DNA from: Thiomonas sp.
GTDB lineage: Bacteria > Pseudomonadota > Gammaproteobacteria > Burkholderiales > Burkholderiaceae
Assembly: GCA_027443745.1 (NCBI GenBank)
Contig: DAIAZB010000160.1
Location: forward strand, 1 to 6,165
Length of the DNA stretch: 6,165 nt
Direction: 5' to 3'
Shown: positions 1 through 6,165 of the stretch, in pieces
Position numbering within the stretch: the first letter of the stretch is position 1
Layout: each line of letters starts with the position of its first letter
Translations under genes and position numbers: made by a program
The notes under the pieces: generated by a model
The model's input: only the letters and a program-made list of their open reading frames with translations
Databases searched by the model: none
What the model was told of the DNA's origin: nothing

Positions 1-7
1 GACCGGC

Positions 8-3000
8 TCAATCGAAACGGAAGGTGTAGAACAGATCCAGCGCACTGTCGGCGCCGGACTGCAGACGCAGGTAGAAGCGGCGAGTGAAGTCGTAGCGGAT
101 GTTGAACAGGCTGCCGGTCGTGCCCAGGCCGCGCTCGACACTGACGGAGAGCTTGGAGGTGATGCGTTTACCCAGCGTGACGATGCTGTTTTGCAGCCCG
201 CCCTGGCCGCTGAGCGAAAGCTGGTCCAGCCCGAGCGCGCTGGCGACGCGGCTGGTGACCGGAGCGCCCTGCCCCGAGGCCAGCAAGGCGCCGGCAGCGG
301 TTTGCAACAAGGCTAGATTGTTGGGACTGGCACTGGTGAGATCCTGCCCCAGCACCAGCCAGGACAGGATTTCGCTGTCGGGCATGACTGGCGTGGAGGT
401 CAGCGTGACGATGGGCGCGCGCAGGGTACCCGTGACCTGCACCCCCACCTGCACCGGCAGACCGTCGCGCTGGGCACTGAAATTCAGCCCGGGGCTGTCG
501 ATCGGGCCGGAGAAATTCACCGCTCCGCCCCGCACCAGGGTGAGGGTCTGGCCGTAGGCGCTGTAAGTGCCTTTGCGCACTTCAATGCTGCCGAATGCGG
601 CCAGCGGCCTGCCGGGAGCGGCCCGCAAGGTGAGCTGGCCACCGAGCTTGGCGTCCAGGCCGTAGCCGGTGACATGCACGTCGCGCCCGAGATCGACCTC
701 GACCACGGCCGCGATGCCGTAGCCGGCCGTGGGCGACGACGCGGGCGCCAGCACCGGCCGGCCCTCGACCACCACGTCGCTGGCCAGCTTGGGCGCACTG
801 CCGCGGGGCAACTCGAAGTCGGCGCTGTCCACGCTCAGTTTGCTGTTCAGCTCCACGCTGTGGCCTTGCAGCGTGAGCGTGCCGCTGCCGCTGACCACCG
901 CCTGGCGGTCGGGCCGGTTGAGCACCTGCAGTTGCTGCGCGCTGAACTGAAGGCTGGCCTGTGGCTTGGCATTGGCGAAGCTGGCACTGCCGCTGGCCGT
1001 GAGCTTGCCCTGCCCGCCCTGCATGCTGAAGCGGGTGAGCTCAAGCGTGTCGCCGCTGAAGCCGGCGTCGAGCACACCGCCTTGCAGGTTCAGCCCTTCG
1101 GCGGGCAGGGTCACGGCCAGGGCGCGGCCGGTGAGCGCACCACGCAGTTCGGGTTTGGCCACGCTGCCGGCGGCCTTCATGTCCAGCAGCAGCTTGCCGC
1201 CGAGCTTGGCGGTGGGGCCGAGCAAGGGCGCGGCCCAGGCGATGCTCGGCAGGTCGGCGTGCAGACTGCCGGCCAGCGGCGCTGCCGCGTCAACGCCCCA
1301 GGCCCGACCATGCTTGCTCACCTGGGTCTGCACCTCGGCATGCACGCTGCCGAACAGGCCGCCGGTGGCGTCGAACCGGGCGGACAGGGCATCGTCTTTC
1401 GCTTGCAGTTGCAGCCGCAGTTGCGACAGGCCCAGGCTCAAGCGCGGGTTGGTGGGCAGGTTCACATCGCCCGCGCTGCGTGCCACGACGACGTGACCCG
1501 ACAGGGTGTTGGCCGCATGCAGCGACCAATCGGCGTCGAACCGCAGGGTGGACTGCACGCCATGCAGGTCGGCGCCGAACAGAGCGAGCCAGTAGGCCGG
1601 GTCCACGCCCTGCGCACTGCCCGTGGTGTCGAGTTGCCCGGCGTTCCACGCGGCGCTGGCGAGGTCGAGCGAGCCACCGGCGCTGCGCAACCTGGCGTGC
1701 TGCAATTCCAGGTGATTTTTCGCCAGAAGCAATGGCGCCGGGGCCAGCAAGTCCACGGCGTAGCGCCCGCGGTTGCTGAACTGCTCGATGCTCCCCTGCC
1801 AGCCCTGCGCGGCGGTGTAGCCGCCGGCCAACGCGGCGCTCAAGTCGAGGTCGGCATTGCGCAGGCGCAGCGCGATGCGCTGCGCGTCCAGCCGGCCCGC
1901 CGCATCCACCTCGGCCCGCTGCAACGTGAACGTGCCGGCCGTGATGCCGCTGCCCTTGAGGTGCAGCTTGAGCTGGCCTTGCGCTCCGGCTTGCAATTGG
2001 CCACTGGCGTCCAACGACTGCACCTGAATCTTGCCCGGGGCGGTCAGTCGGCTGACACGCAAATTGAACTGGCCCGACGGGGCGGCGGGCGTGCCAGCGA
2101 GCGTGCCACTGGCCTGCGCCAGGCCGGCGAAAGCCGGGTCGATCTGGGCCAGCGCAGGCGCGTCCAGCGTCCAGCGCAGCAGGTCGCCGGCGCGGCCGAA
2201 ATCACCACGCGCCTTGAGGCTGTTGCTGCCGAGCTTGAGGTCGGCCTGGAGGCCGCGCACCCCCGTCGGTGACACCTGGCCACGCGCCGACCCGTCGAAC
2301 ACATGGCCGCGCCAGCGGCTGGGTTGCACCTGCAAATCCACCTGCGCGCTGCGTGTGGCGGCGTCGCCCCGAGCTTGCAGTTTGAGGTTGAGGTCAGCAG
2401 CGGGATAGGAAGCGGATGCGGCACCGGTTGCGGCGTGGAAGCGGCTGGGATCGACATGCTCGAGCACCACATGCATGGCGAAGCGTTGCGGCGCGTGCAA
2501 GTCCAGCGAACCGCTGGCGTTCAGCCGCCCGCCCTGGGCTTGCAGAACGGCGCGGGCGATGTCGATGTGCTCGCCACGCCGGCTCGCACGCAGCTCGGCC
2601 AACCAGCCGGGCTGGGTCAACCGCGCCTGCAAGGTCTGCTGCTGCAGATTGCCGTGCAAGTGCAGCGGGCCGCTCAGGCGCGTGGCGAGCAAGGCAGAGT
2701 CGAGGGCATGCATGTCGATCTGGCCGGCTTGCAGGTCGAGGCGGAAATCGCCTGGGGCGGCGGCATCGGTGGCGTGAGCATCCTCCCGAGCGGCGGCGGT
2801 CGCGGCCATGGGCTGCGTGTCTGGCCGACTTGCGGGCAGGAGGGCAGGAGCGGCAACCAGGCCGGGGGCTGACGCCCGCTTGGCCGTGGTGTAGCTGGCG
2901 CTGCCGGACAGGGTTCCGCCACCCGGCAGGCGGGCCAAGATCTGCTGGACCTGCACCCGCCCTGGCTGCACGTCCAGGACCGCCTGCAAGCCCAGCAGGG

Positions 3001-4003
3001 GCAGGCGCTTGGTGTTGATCGCGCCAGGGCGGGCGTTGCTCAGCTTCAAGCTGCCACGCACGCGCTGCGCGCTGGAAGGCTGCAGGTCGAGTTGTAGGTC
3101 GAGCAGGGCCATGGGCAGTTTCGGATCGATGCGCGCCGGGTCCATGTTTTGGGCGTCGATCGTCGCGCTGCGCAGCGGCAGCGCGGCAAACGGCGCCAGC
3201 GCGGCGTCGAAACGGGCGTGGGTCTGCAAGGCGTTGACCATGCCCTGCAGGCGCAAGGCTTGCAGGCTGCCGGAGGGTCGCACGTCAAGCTGCACCGACG
3301 ATGGAGCCCGCGCGCCCCGCAGGTGCAGCGTGGCCTGCAATCTGCCCTGCACGGCAAACGGTCGCGCCACGCCCAGCGTCAACCGCGCCCGGCCCTGGCC
3401 CCAGGGCGTGCTGGCTTCGGCATGAAGCTGCACCTGCCCCGCCCCGGTCCGCAGGCTGGCGTCGAATCGGCCCAGGGGCTTGCGCGCGCCGGGCGGTCCC
3501 AGGCGCAGGGCTCCGATATGCAGCCGCGCCACGCGCAACTCCAGTGGCAGTGCCAGGCTTTGCGGCAGCTTGGGCGGGCCGCTGCGTGGGCCGGGAGGAA
3601 GGTTCAAGTCGAGCGTGCTGACCGACAAGAGCCGCACATCCACCAACCTGGGCTGGTGCAACAGGGCGCGAGGGTTCCAGCGCAGGTGCAGGTCGCGCGC
3701 ATGCACGTCCACCCGAGGGCTTTGCAGTTGCAGCCGCTCGATGCGCAAATCGCCCCAGACGTCGCCGCGTATGCCTTGCAGTTCCAGATGGACGGCGCCG
3801 AACTGCAAGGGCTGGCTGCTGAGCCAGCGCAGGCCCGAGCCGGTGCCCAGCCAGGCGAGCGCCGCCAACAGCAGCACGATGAGCAGCAGCAGCACCACCA
3901 GGCTGCGCCAAGTCCAGGTCCACAGCCTGCGCCAGACGCTGCGCCGGCGTGACGCAGGAGCCTCGGGCGCGGCGGCTGGGTTTGGATCCGGCGTCAGAGC
4001 CAT
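8..4003 (-). CDS. tamB: TamB: inner-membrane-anchored periplasmic bridge of the translocation and assembly module
   Basis: This gene encodes a 1331-residue protein, slightly longer than E. coli TamB (about 1259). The basic stretch RRRSVWRR near residue 19 precedes one hydrophobic helix (about residues 33-52). This fits a signal anchor with the N-terminus in the cytoplasm and the rest in the periplasm. The middle is long, repetitive and rich in alternating polar/hydrophobic beta-strand pattern, as expected of the lipid-groove fold of AsmA-like proteins. The C-terminus carries the TamB/DUF490 signature: VRKGTYSAYGQ (1142-1152), then NFSGPIDSPGL, then MPDSEILSWLVLGQD (1207-1221), ending in the strand LDLFYTFRFD. 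In the known family TamB docks on the POTRA domains of TamA and helps outer-membrane protein assembly and anterograde phospholipid transport. The start codon lies one base after the tamA stop, so the two are almost certainly co-transcribed. An Ala/Pro-rich stretch at residues 377-418 looks like a disordered linker. Identification is secure; the exact substrate is not shown by sequence. Confidence 0.96.
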   Translation of the reverse strand: MALTPDPNPAAAPEAPASRRRSVWRRLWTWTWRSLVVLLLLIVLLLAALAWLGTGSGLRWLSSQPLQFGAVHLELQGIRGDVWGDLRIERLQLQSPRVDVHARDLHLRWNPRALLHQPRLVDVRLLSVSTLDLNLPPGPRSGPPKLPQSLALPLELRVARLHIGALRLGPPGARKPLGRFDASLRTGAGQVQLHAEASTPWGQGRARLTLGVARPFAVQGRLQATLHLRGARAPSSVQLDVRPSGSLQALRLQGMVNALQTHARFDAALAPFAALPLRSATIDAQNMDPARIDPKLPMALLDLQLDLQPSSAQRVRGSLKLSNARPGAINTKRLPLLGLQAVLDVQPGRVQVQQILARLPGGGTLSGSASYTTAKRASAPGLVAAPALLPASRPDTQPMAATAAAREDAHATDAAAPGDFRLDLQAGQIDMHALDSALLATRLSGPLHLHGNLQQQTLQARLTQPGWLAELRASRRGEHIDIARAVLQAQGGRLNASGSLDLHAPQRFAMHVVLEHVDPSRFHAATGAASASYPAADLNLKLQARGDAATRSAQVDLQVQPSRWRGHVFDGSARGQVSPTGVRGLQADLKLGSNSLKARGDFGRAGDLLRWTLDAPALAQIDPAFAGLAQASGTLAGTPAAPSGQFNLRVSRLTAPGKIQVQSLDASGQLQAGAQGQLKLHLKGSGITAGTFTLQRAEVDAAGRLDAQRIALRLRNADLDLSAALAGGYTAAQGWQGSIEQFSNRGRYAVDLLAPAPLLLAKNHLELQHARLRSAGGSLDLASAAWNAGQLDTTGSAQGVDPAYWLALFGADLHGVQSTLRFDADWSLHAANTLSGHVVVARSAGDVNLPTNPRLSLGLSQLRLQLQAKDDALSARFDATGGLFGSVHAEVQTQVSKHGRAWGVDAAAPLAGSLHADLPSIAWAAPLLGPTAKLGGKLLLDMKAAGSVAKPELRGALTGRALAVTLPAEGLNLQGGVLDAGFSGDTLELTRFSMQGGQGKLTASGSASFANAKPQASLQFSAQQLQVLNRPDRQAVVSGSGTLTLQGHSVELNSKLSVDSADFELPRGSAPKLASDVVVEGRPVLAPASSPTAGYGIAAVVEVDLGRDVHVTGYGLDAKLGGQLTLRAAPGRPLAAFGSIEVRKGTYSAYGQTLTLVRGGAVNFSGPIDSPGLNFSAQRDGLPVQVGVQVTGTLRAPIVTLTSTPVMPDSEILSWLVLGQDLTSASPNNLALLQTAAGALLASGQGAPVTSRVASALGLDQLSLSGQGGLQNSIVTLGKRITSKLSVSVERGLGTTGSLFNIRYDFTRRFYLRLQSGADSALDLFYTFRFD
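2750..2875 (-). other. Ala/Pro-rich low-complexity linker within TamB
   Basis: Residues 377-418 of TamB are dominated by Ala, Pro, Thr and Asp (for example PALLPASRPDTQPMAATAAA). They lack the alternating hydrophobic pattern of the flanking beta-rich sequence. The segment begins after the strand-like GSASYTTAKR and ends before DFRLDLQAGQIDM, where the beta pattern resumes. I read it as a flexible loop or linker that leaves the groove fold. The reading frame is continuous through it, so it is not a frameshift artefact. Confidence 0.6.
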
Positions 4004-4004
4004 C

Positions 4005-5843
4005 TCAGAAACTCACCCCGGCGTTGAACTGCAGGCGGTAGGACTGGATGGCCTGACCATAGGCCAGGTCGATGCTGATGATGCCGGCCGGGCTGCGCCA
4101 GCGCGCGCCGATGCCGTAGCCGGCCACGGTCTTCAAGGCGCCGAAGCTGTTGGCCGCGTCGCCCCGGTCGTAGAACACCGAGGCACCCCATTGCGGCGTG
4201 AGCCAGTGCACCGCCTCGGCGCTGGCGGTGAGCAGGGCGCGGCCGCCGACGATGGCTCCGCCCTCGGTTACACCCAGGCTCTGGTAGGCATAGCCGCGCA
4301 CCGAGCCGATGCCGCCGGCGCGAAACAATTCCTGCTGCGGAATCCCGTTGGCCGACGGGCTGAACACGCTGCCCACCTCGCCGCGCAGGATGAGCTGGTT
4401 GCGGCTGCCCAGTGGGATGTACTGCACCCCGCGAAGCACCAGGCGAATGAAGTTCTGATCCGACAGCACCGCCTTGCTGCCGGCGCCGATCTGGGCGTTG
4501 ACCAGGCTGCCGCTGCTGGGATCGATCGGATTGTCCAGGCGCCGCCGCGTCCAGGAATAGTTGGGCATGAGCGCCTGGGCGGTGGTGCTGCCGTAGCCGA
4601 GCACGTCCTGCCGCTCGGTGATGTACTGCAGCGACAGCACCGTCTCGATCGGCCCGTCCAGACGCTGGCGCTGGCCGCCGAGAATCAGGCTGCGGGTGGT
4701 CAGGCCCTGGATGTTGGCATGCTGCACATCGGCGCTCAGGCTGTAGCGCGAACCGTTTGCCGCCCGCGGAAAAGCCAGGCCCGCGCCCAAGGACTGCAGC
4801 AGGGTTTCCAGCTTCAGTGCGCTGGTGAAACGCCAGGCACGACCGAGGATGTTGAGGTTCTCGTAGTCCACCTGGGTGCGCGCCCCGGTGTTGCTGCTGT
4901 AACCCACCCCCAGTCCCAGTTTTTGCGGTTTGTATTCGACCACCCGCACCTGCACGGGCAGCATGGTGCCTTGCGCCTCGGTCAGCGGTGCCGCCACCGT
5001 GGCCGTGCGGAAATAGCGGCTACCCTGCAGCAGTTGCTGGTACTCCAGCAGCTTGGCCTGCGTATAAGGCTGGCCCGGCTGGAAAGGAGCCAGGCGCTGC
5101 ACGATGCTTGCGGGGTAGAGCTTCAGGCCTTCGACCTGCACCGGGCCGAAGCTGTAGCCGGGTCCGGTGTCGAGCACGAGACGCAGCGCCGCGCTGTGCC
5201 GCTTCGGGTCCACCCGCGCCTGGCTTTGCGCGATGTGCGCCGCCGGGTAGCGCCGTGTCAGCAGGCCGAGCAAGGCATTGCTCTTGGCGGTTTCCCAGGC
5301 AGCGCTGCGAAACACCTGTCCGTCGGCCAGCGACCAGTCGTGGCGCAGTCTGGCGGCCAGCGACGCATCGGGCTGGCCGTCGGGGCCGTTCACCTGCAAG
5401 TCCAGCCCGGTTACGCGTGTGGCCTCGCCGGGCTGAACCTGAATCGTCACCACGACCGGTTTGGCCACGGTGTCCAGGCCAACTTGGACTCGCGGTGAGA
5501 AATAGCCCTCGGCGGCGAGCAGATCGGCCACCTGCTTCGGCACTTGATCGATCAAGGCGTGCAGTTGCTCCGGCGTGATGTCTTCAAACACGCGCCAACG
5601 CTCGATGTCGAGATCCTGCTTCAGTAAAGCTTGCCAGGCGTGCGGAGCATCGATGCGAACGTCGTACCGTGCGGTTGTGGCCGGCGCAGATGCGGATGCT
5701 GCTGGCTGGGCTGAACCTGCCGCGATCGCCAGATGCGGCTGCAGCCCGCCCGCCAATGCCAGCAGCAGGGTCAACCGGTAAAGCGGCCACACCCGTGCGG
5801 GTGGACTGACAGACAGAGTTGGCGCGGCGTGCTCGCAGGGCAT
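4005..5843 (-). CDS. tamA: TamA: Omp85-family outer-membrane barrel with three POTRA domains
   Basis: This gene encodes 612 residues, against about 577 for E. coli TamA. A signal peptide has basic residues at 17 and 23, a hydrophobic core (LYRLTLLLALAGG) and a likely cleavage after AIA at residue 41. A short Ala/Ser-rich spacer follows. Three POTRA-like units then lie at about 60-139, 141-227 and 229-304. The third contains YSFGPVQVEGL and a conserved-looking YFRT segment. The barrel begins near residue 307 with KLGLGVGYSSNTG. It includes RRRLDNPIDPSSG (about 433-446) and the Omp85 loop-6 motif VRGY at 515-518 within GGIGSVRGYAYQSLG. It ends in a terminal Phe (NAGVSF), the usual signal for BAM-dependent insertion. 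In the known complex TamA sits in the outer membrane and receives TamB through its POTRA domains. The adjacent tamB separates it from BamA. The ATG at 5843 is the first standard start in frame after an upstream stop. A GTG at codon 18 would give a more compact signal peptide, but neither has a clear ribosome site. Confidence 0.95.
   Translation of the reverse strand: MPCEHAAPTLSVSPPARVWPLYRLTLLLALAGGLQPHLAIAAGSAQPAASASAPATTARYDVRIDAPHAWQALLKQDLDIERWRVFEDITPEQLHALIDQVPKQVADLLAAEGYFSPRVQVGLDTVAKPVVVTIQVQPGEATRVTGLDLQVNGPDGQPDASLAARLRHDWSLADGQVFRSAAWETAKSNALLGLLTRRYPAAHIAQSQARVDPKRHSAALRLVLDTGPGYSFGPVQVEGLKLYPASIVQRLAPFQPGQPYTQAKLLEYQQLLQGSRYFRTATVAAPLTEAQGTMLPVQVRVVEYKPQKLGLGVGYSSNTGARTQVDYENLNILGRAWRFTSALKLETLLQSLGAGLAFPRAANGSRYSLSADVQHANIQGLTTRSLILGGQRQRLDGPIETVLSLQYITERQDVLGYGSTTAQALMPNYSWTRRRLDNPIDPSSGSLVNAQIGAGSKAVLSDQNFIRLVLRGVQYIPLGSRNQLILRGEVGSVFSPSANGIPQQELFRAGGIGSVRGYAYQSLGVTEGGAIVGGRALLTASAEAVHWLTPQWGASVFYDRGDAANSFGALKTVAGYGIGARWRSPAGIISIDLAYGQAIQSYRLQFNAGVSF
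4013..4019 (-). promoter_or_regulatory. Probable tamB ribosome binding site inside the 3' end of tamA
   Basis: On the minus strand the last codons of tamA contain GGGGTGA, which shares the GGTGA part of the Shine-Dalgarno consensus. It ends nine bases before the tamB ATG. The junction reads TGAGATG, with the tamA stop TGA and the tamB start ATG separated by a single G. This supports the chosen tamB start and suggests translational coupling (inference). Confidence 0.6.
5720..5843 (-). other. Sec signal peptide coding region of TamA
   Basis: The first 41 residues comprise a 16-residue polar lead, basic Arg17 and Arg23, a leucine-rich core around residues 21-33 and a small-residue cleavage motif (AIA before AG). 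The polar lead is long for a Sec signal, which leaves open a shorter product starting at the GTG of codon 18 (base 5792). Cleavage after Ala41 is a prediction by eye. Confidence 0.65.
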
Positions 5844-5887
5844 GGGTGAGTTGGTGCTGCGCGCGCACGCAGCAAAGGCAATTCCGG

Positions 5888-5893
5888 TGTCAA
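5888..5893 (-). promoter_or_regulatory. Perfect TTGACA hexamer, possible -35 box for tamA
   Basis: The minus strand reads TTGACA here, the exact sigma-70 -35 consensus, 44 bases before the tamA ATG. The hexamer at the expected 17-base distance is GCGTGC, which is a poor -10 box. Neighbouring spacings are no better. I therefore list it as a candidate only. Confidence 0.25.
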
Positions 5894-5936
5894 AAGCATC
5901 GGGGTGCTCGTCGAATCGATCCCGACAAATTCGCGA

Positions 5937-5942
5937 TTATGG
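5937..5942 (-). promoter_or_regulatory. CATAAT hexamer, possible -10 box for the tamAB operon
   Basis: The minus strand reads CATAAT, five of six matches to TATAAT, in an otherwise very GC-rich region. A start site would fall near 5930 and give a leader of about 87 bases. The -35 position at normal spacing (GACCCG) is poor, but it overlaps the tandem GTGACCCGY repeat. If this is a promoter it may depend on an activator. Confidence 0.3.
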
Positions 5943-5958
5943 CCGCAGCGTCAATTCG

Positions 5959-5976
5959 GCGGGTCACACGGGTCAC
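5959..5976 (-). repeat. Two tandem 9-base repeats (GTGACCCGT / GTGACCCGC)
   Basis: Read on the minus strand, two adjacent 9-mers match at eight of nine positions. They lie about 17 to 34 bases upstream of the CATAAT hexamer, around the -35 region of that candidate promoter. Short direct repeats in this place can be binding half-sites for an activator. I do not recognise the motif, and a two-copy repeat this short in GC-rich DNA can arise by chance. Confidence 0.4.
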
Positions 5977-5991
5977 CCCCCGGCGCCCGTG
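5967..5991 (-). terminator. Weak hairpin downstream of the partial upstream frame
   Basis: CACGGG (5967-5972) and CCCGTG (5986-5991) form a 6-base-pair GC-rich stem around a 13-base loop. The hairpin lies about 20 bases past the stop of the partial minus-strand frame, where a terminator would be expected. There is no U-tract and the loop is long, so an intrinsic terminator is doubtful. It also overlaps the tandem repeat. Confidence 0.15.
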
Positions 5992-6010
5992 AGCAAGCGT
6001 GGCGCAGATC

Positions 6011-6163
6011 TCAGTTCGGCCGGGGAACGCTAGAGTCGATGCCGCGCAGGCGACGCACTCTCGCGTGTGACCACCGCGCAAGGTCCATGACCCCCGCCTT
6101 GGCTGCGTCCACCAAGGGATGCTGACCCACATCGCCAGGCCGCAAACCCAATTGCCGCAGCTT
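6011..6163 (-). CDS. Possible C-terminal end of an unidentified upstream gene (partial)
   Basis: On the minus strand a frame runs in from the window edge for 50 codons to a TGA at 6013-6011. It begins KLRQLGLRPGDVGQH and ends GIDSSVPRPN. About three quarters of its third positions are G or C, and the peptide looks like an ordinary soluble protein tail. The two other minus frames give cysteine/tryptophan-rich or glycine/serine-rich peptides that look less natural. I do not recognise a family. It would be co-oriented with tamAB, with 167 bases between its stop and the tamA start. With so few codons it may be a chance frame. Confidence 0.35.
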   Translation of the reverse strand, partial: KLRQLGLRPGDVGQHPLVDAAKAGVMDLARWSHARVRRLRGIDSSVPRPN

Positions 6164-6165
6164 GT

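Larger units (their letters stand above)
5844..6010. other. Intergenic leader region of tamAB
   Basis: No credible gene is visible in these 167 bases. They hold the candidate promoter hexamers, the tandem 9-base repeat and a weak hairpin described separately. There is also a small palindrome, TCGAATCGA, at 5911-5919. Directly before the tamA ATG the minus strand reads AACTCACCC, which has no purine-rich Shine-Dalgarno element. In the tamA frame there is a TAA stop about 31 codons upstream and no ATG, GTG or TTG between it and the ATG. Confidence 0.6.

Noticed and set aside
674..2272. A 532-codon plus-strand open frame opposite tamB
   Set aside because: The translation is low-complexity (Gly, Gln, Ala, His, Arg) and mirrors the tamB codons. 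No ribosome site or domain was seen. It is best explained as a composition shadow.
3149..3952. A 267-codon plus-strand open frame opposite the start of tamB
   Set aside because: It is Gln/Ala/Arg-rich with no domain. It lies entirely within tamB and shares the frame effect of high third-position GC.
3480..5498. A 672-codon plus-strand open frame opposite tamA and the start of tamB
   Set aside because: It spans the junction of two well-supported minus-strand genes. Its translation is rich in Arg, Ala, Gly and Gln with no recognisable domain. GC-biased third positions on the minus strand suppress stops in this frame, which explains its length.
8..5843. The idea that the large protein is an adhesin or that the barrel is BamA
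   Set aside because: The large protein has an N-terminal anchor and the TamB C-terminal signature instead of adhesin repeats. The barrel protein has three POTRA-like units instead of the five of BamA, and it sits directly upstream of tamB.
5904..6125. A 73-codon plus-strand open frame in the upstream region
   Set aside because: Its peptide shows no recognisable pattern and no ribosome site precedes it. It is short enough to be a chance frame in GC-rich DNA.
5890..6132. An 80-codon minus-strand open frame in the tamA upstream region
   Set aside because: It has several Trp and Cys residues and many Arg residues with no domain-like pattern. It runs through the candidate promoter elements, and its codon use is less natural than the neighbouring frame ending at 6011.
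6119..6165. A plus-strand ATG (MLTHIARPQ) open to the window edge, possibly a divergent gene start
   Set aside because: Only 15 complete codons are visible. The purine run AAGGG abuts the ATG too closely to serve as a ribosome site, and the opposite minus-strand frame looks more like coding sequence.

Overview
The window is a GC-rich stretch (roughly 65% G+C by eye) with strong G/C preference at third codon positions. This codon bias also produces long open frames opposite the real genes. The content and style fit a Gram-negative proteobacterium, most likely a betaproteobacterium of the Burkholderiales type. That placement is inferred from composition and protein flavour, not from a marker gene.

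Two minus-strand genes fill almost all of it and form one operon, the translocation and assembly module (TAM). Transcription runs from high to low coordinates. tamA (5843 down to 4005) encodes an Omp85/BamA-superfamily outer-membrane protein with a signal peptide, three POTRA-like domains and a C-terminal beta-barrel. One base after its stop codon, tamB (4003 down to 8) encodes a 1331-residue inner-membrane-anchored, periplasm-spanning protein of the AsmA-like/TamB family (DUF490 C-terminus). In the known system TamB bridges the periplasm and docks on the TamA POTRA domains. The pair is implicated in assembling some outer-membrane proteins and in moving phospholipids to the outer membrane.

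The remaining 322 bases (5844 to 6165) hold the upstream region of the operon. A partial minus-strand reading frame ending at 6011 may be the tail of an unidentified upstream gene. Between it and tamA are a tandem 9-base repeat (GTGACCCGY), a CATAAT hexamer suited to a -10 box, a separate perfect TTGACA hexamer, and a small inverted repeat. No convincing Shine-Dalgarno sequence precedes the tamA start. No RNA gene, insertion sequence, CRISPR array or prophage trace was seen. I did not find a previously undescribed system. The main points of interest are the tight tamA-tamB junction, a low-complexity linker inside TamB, and the unresolved promoter region.
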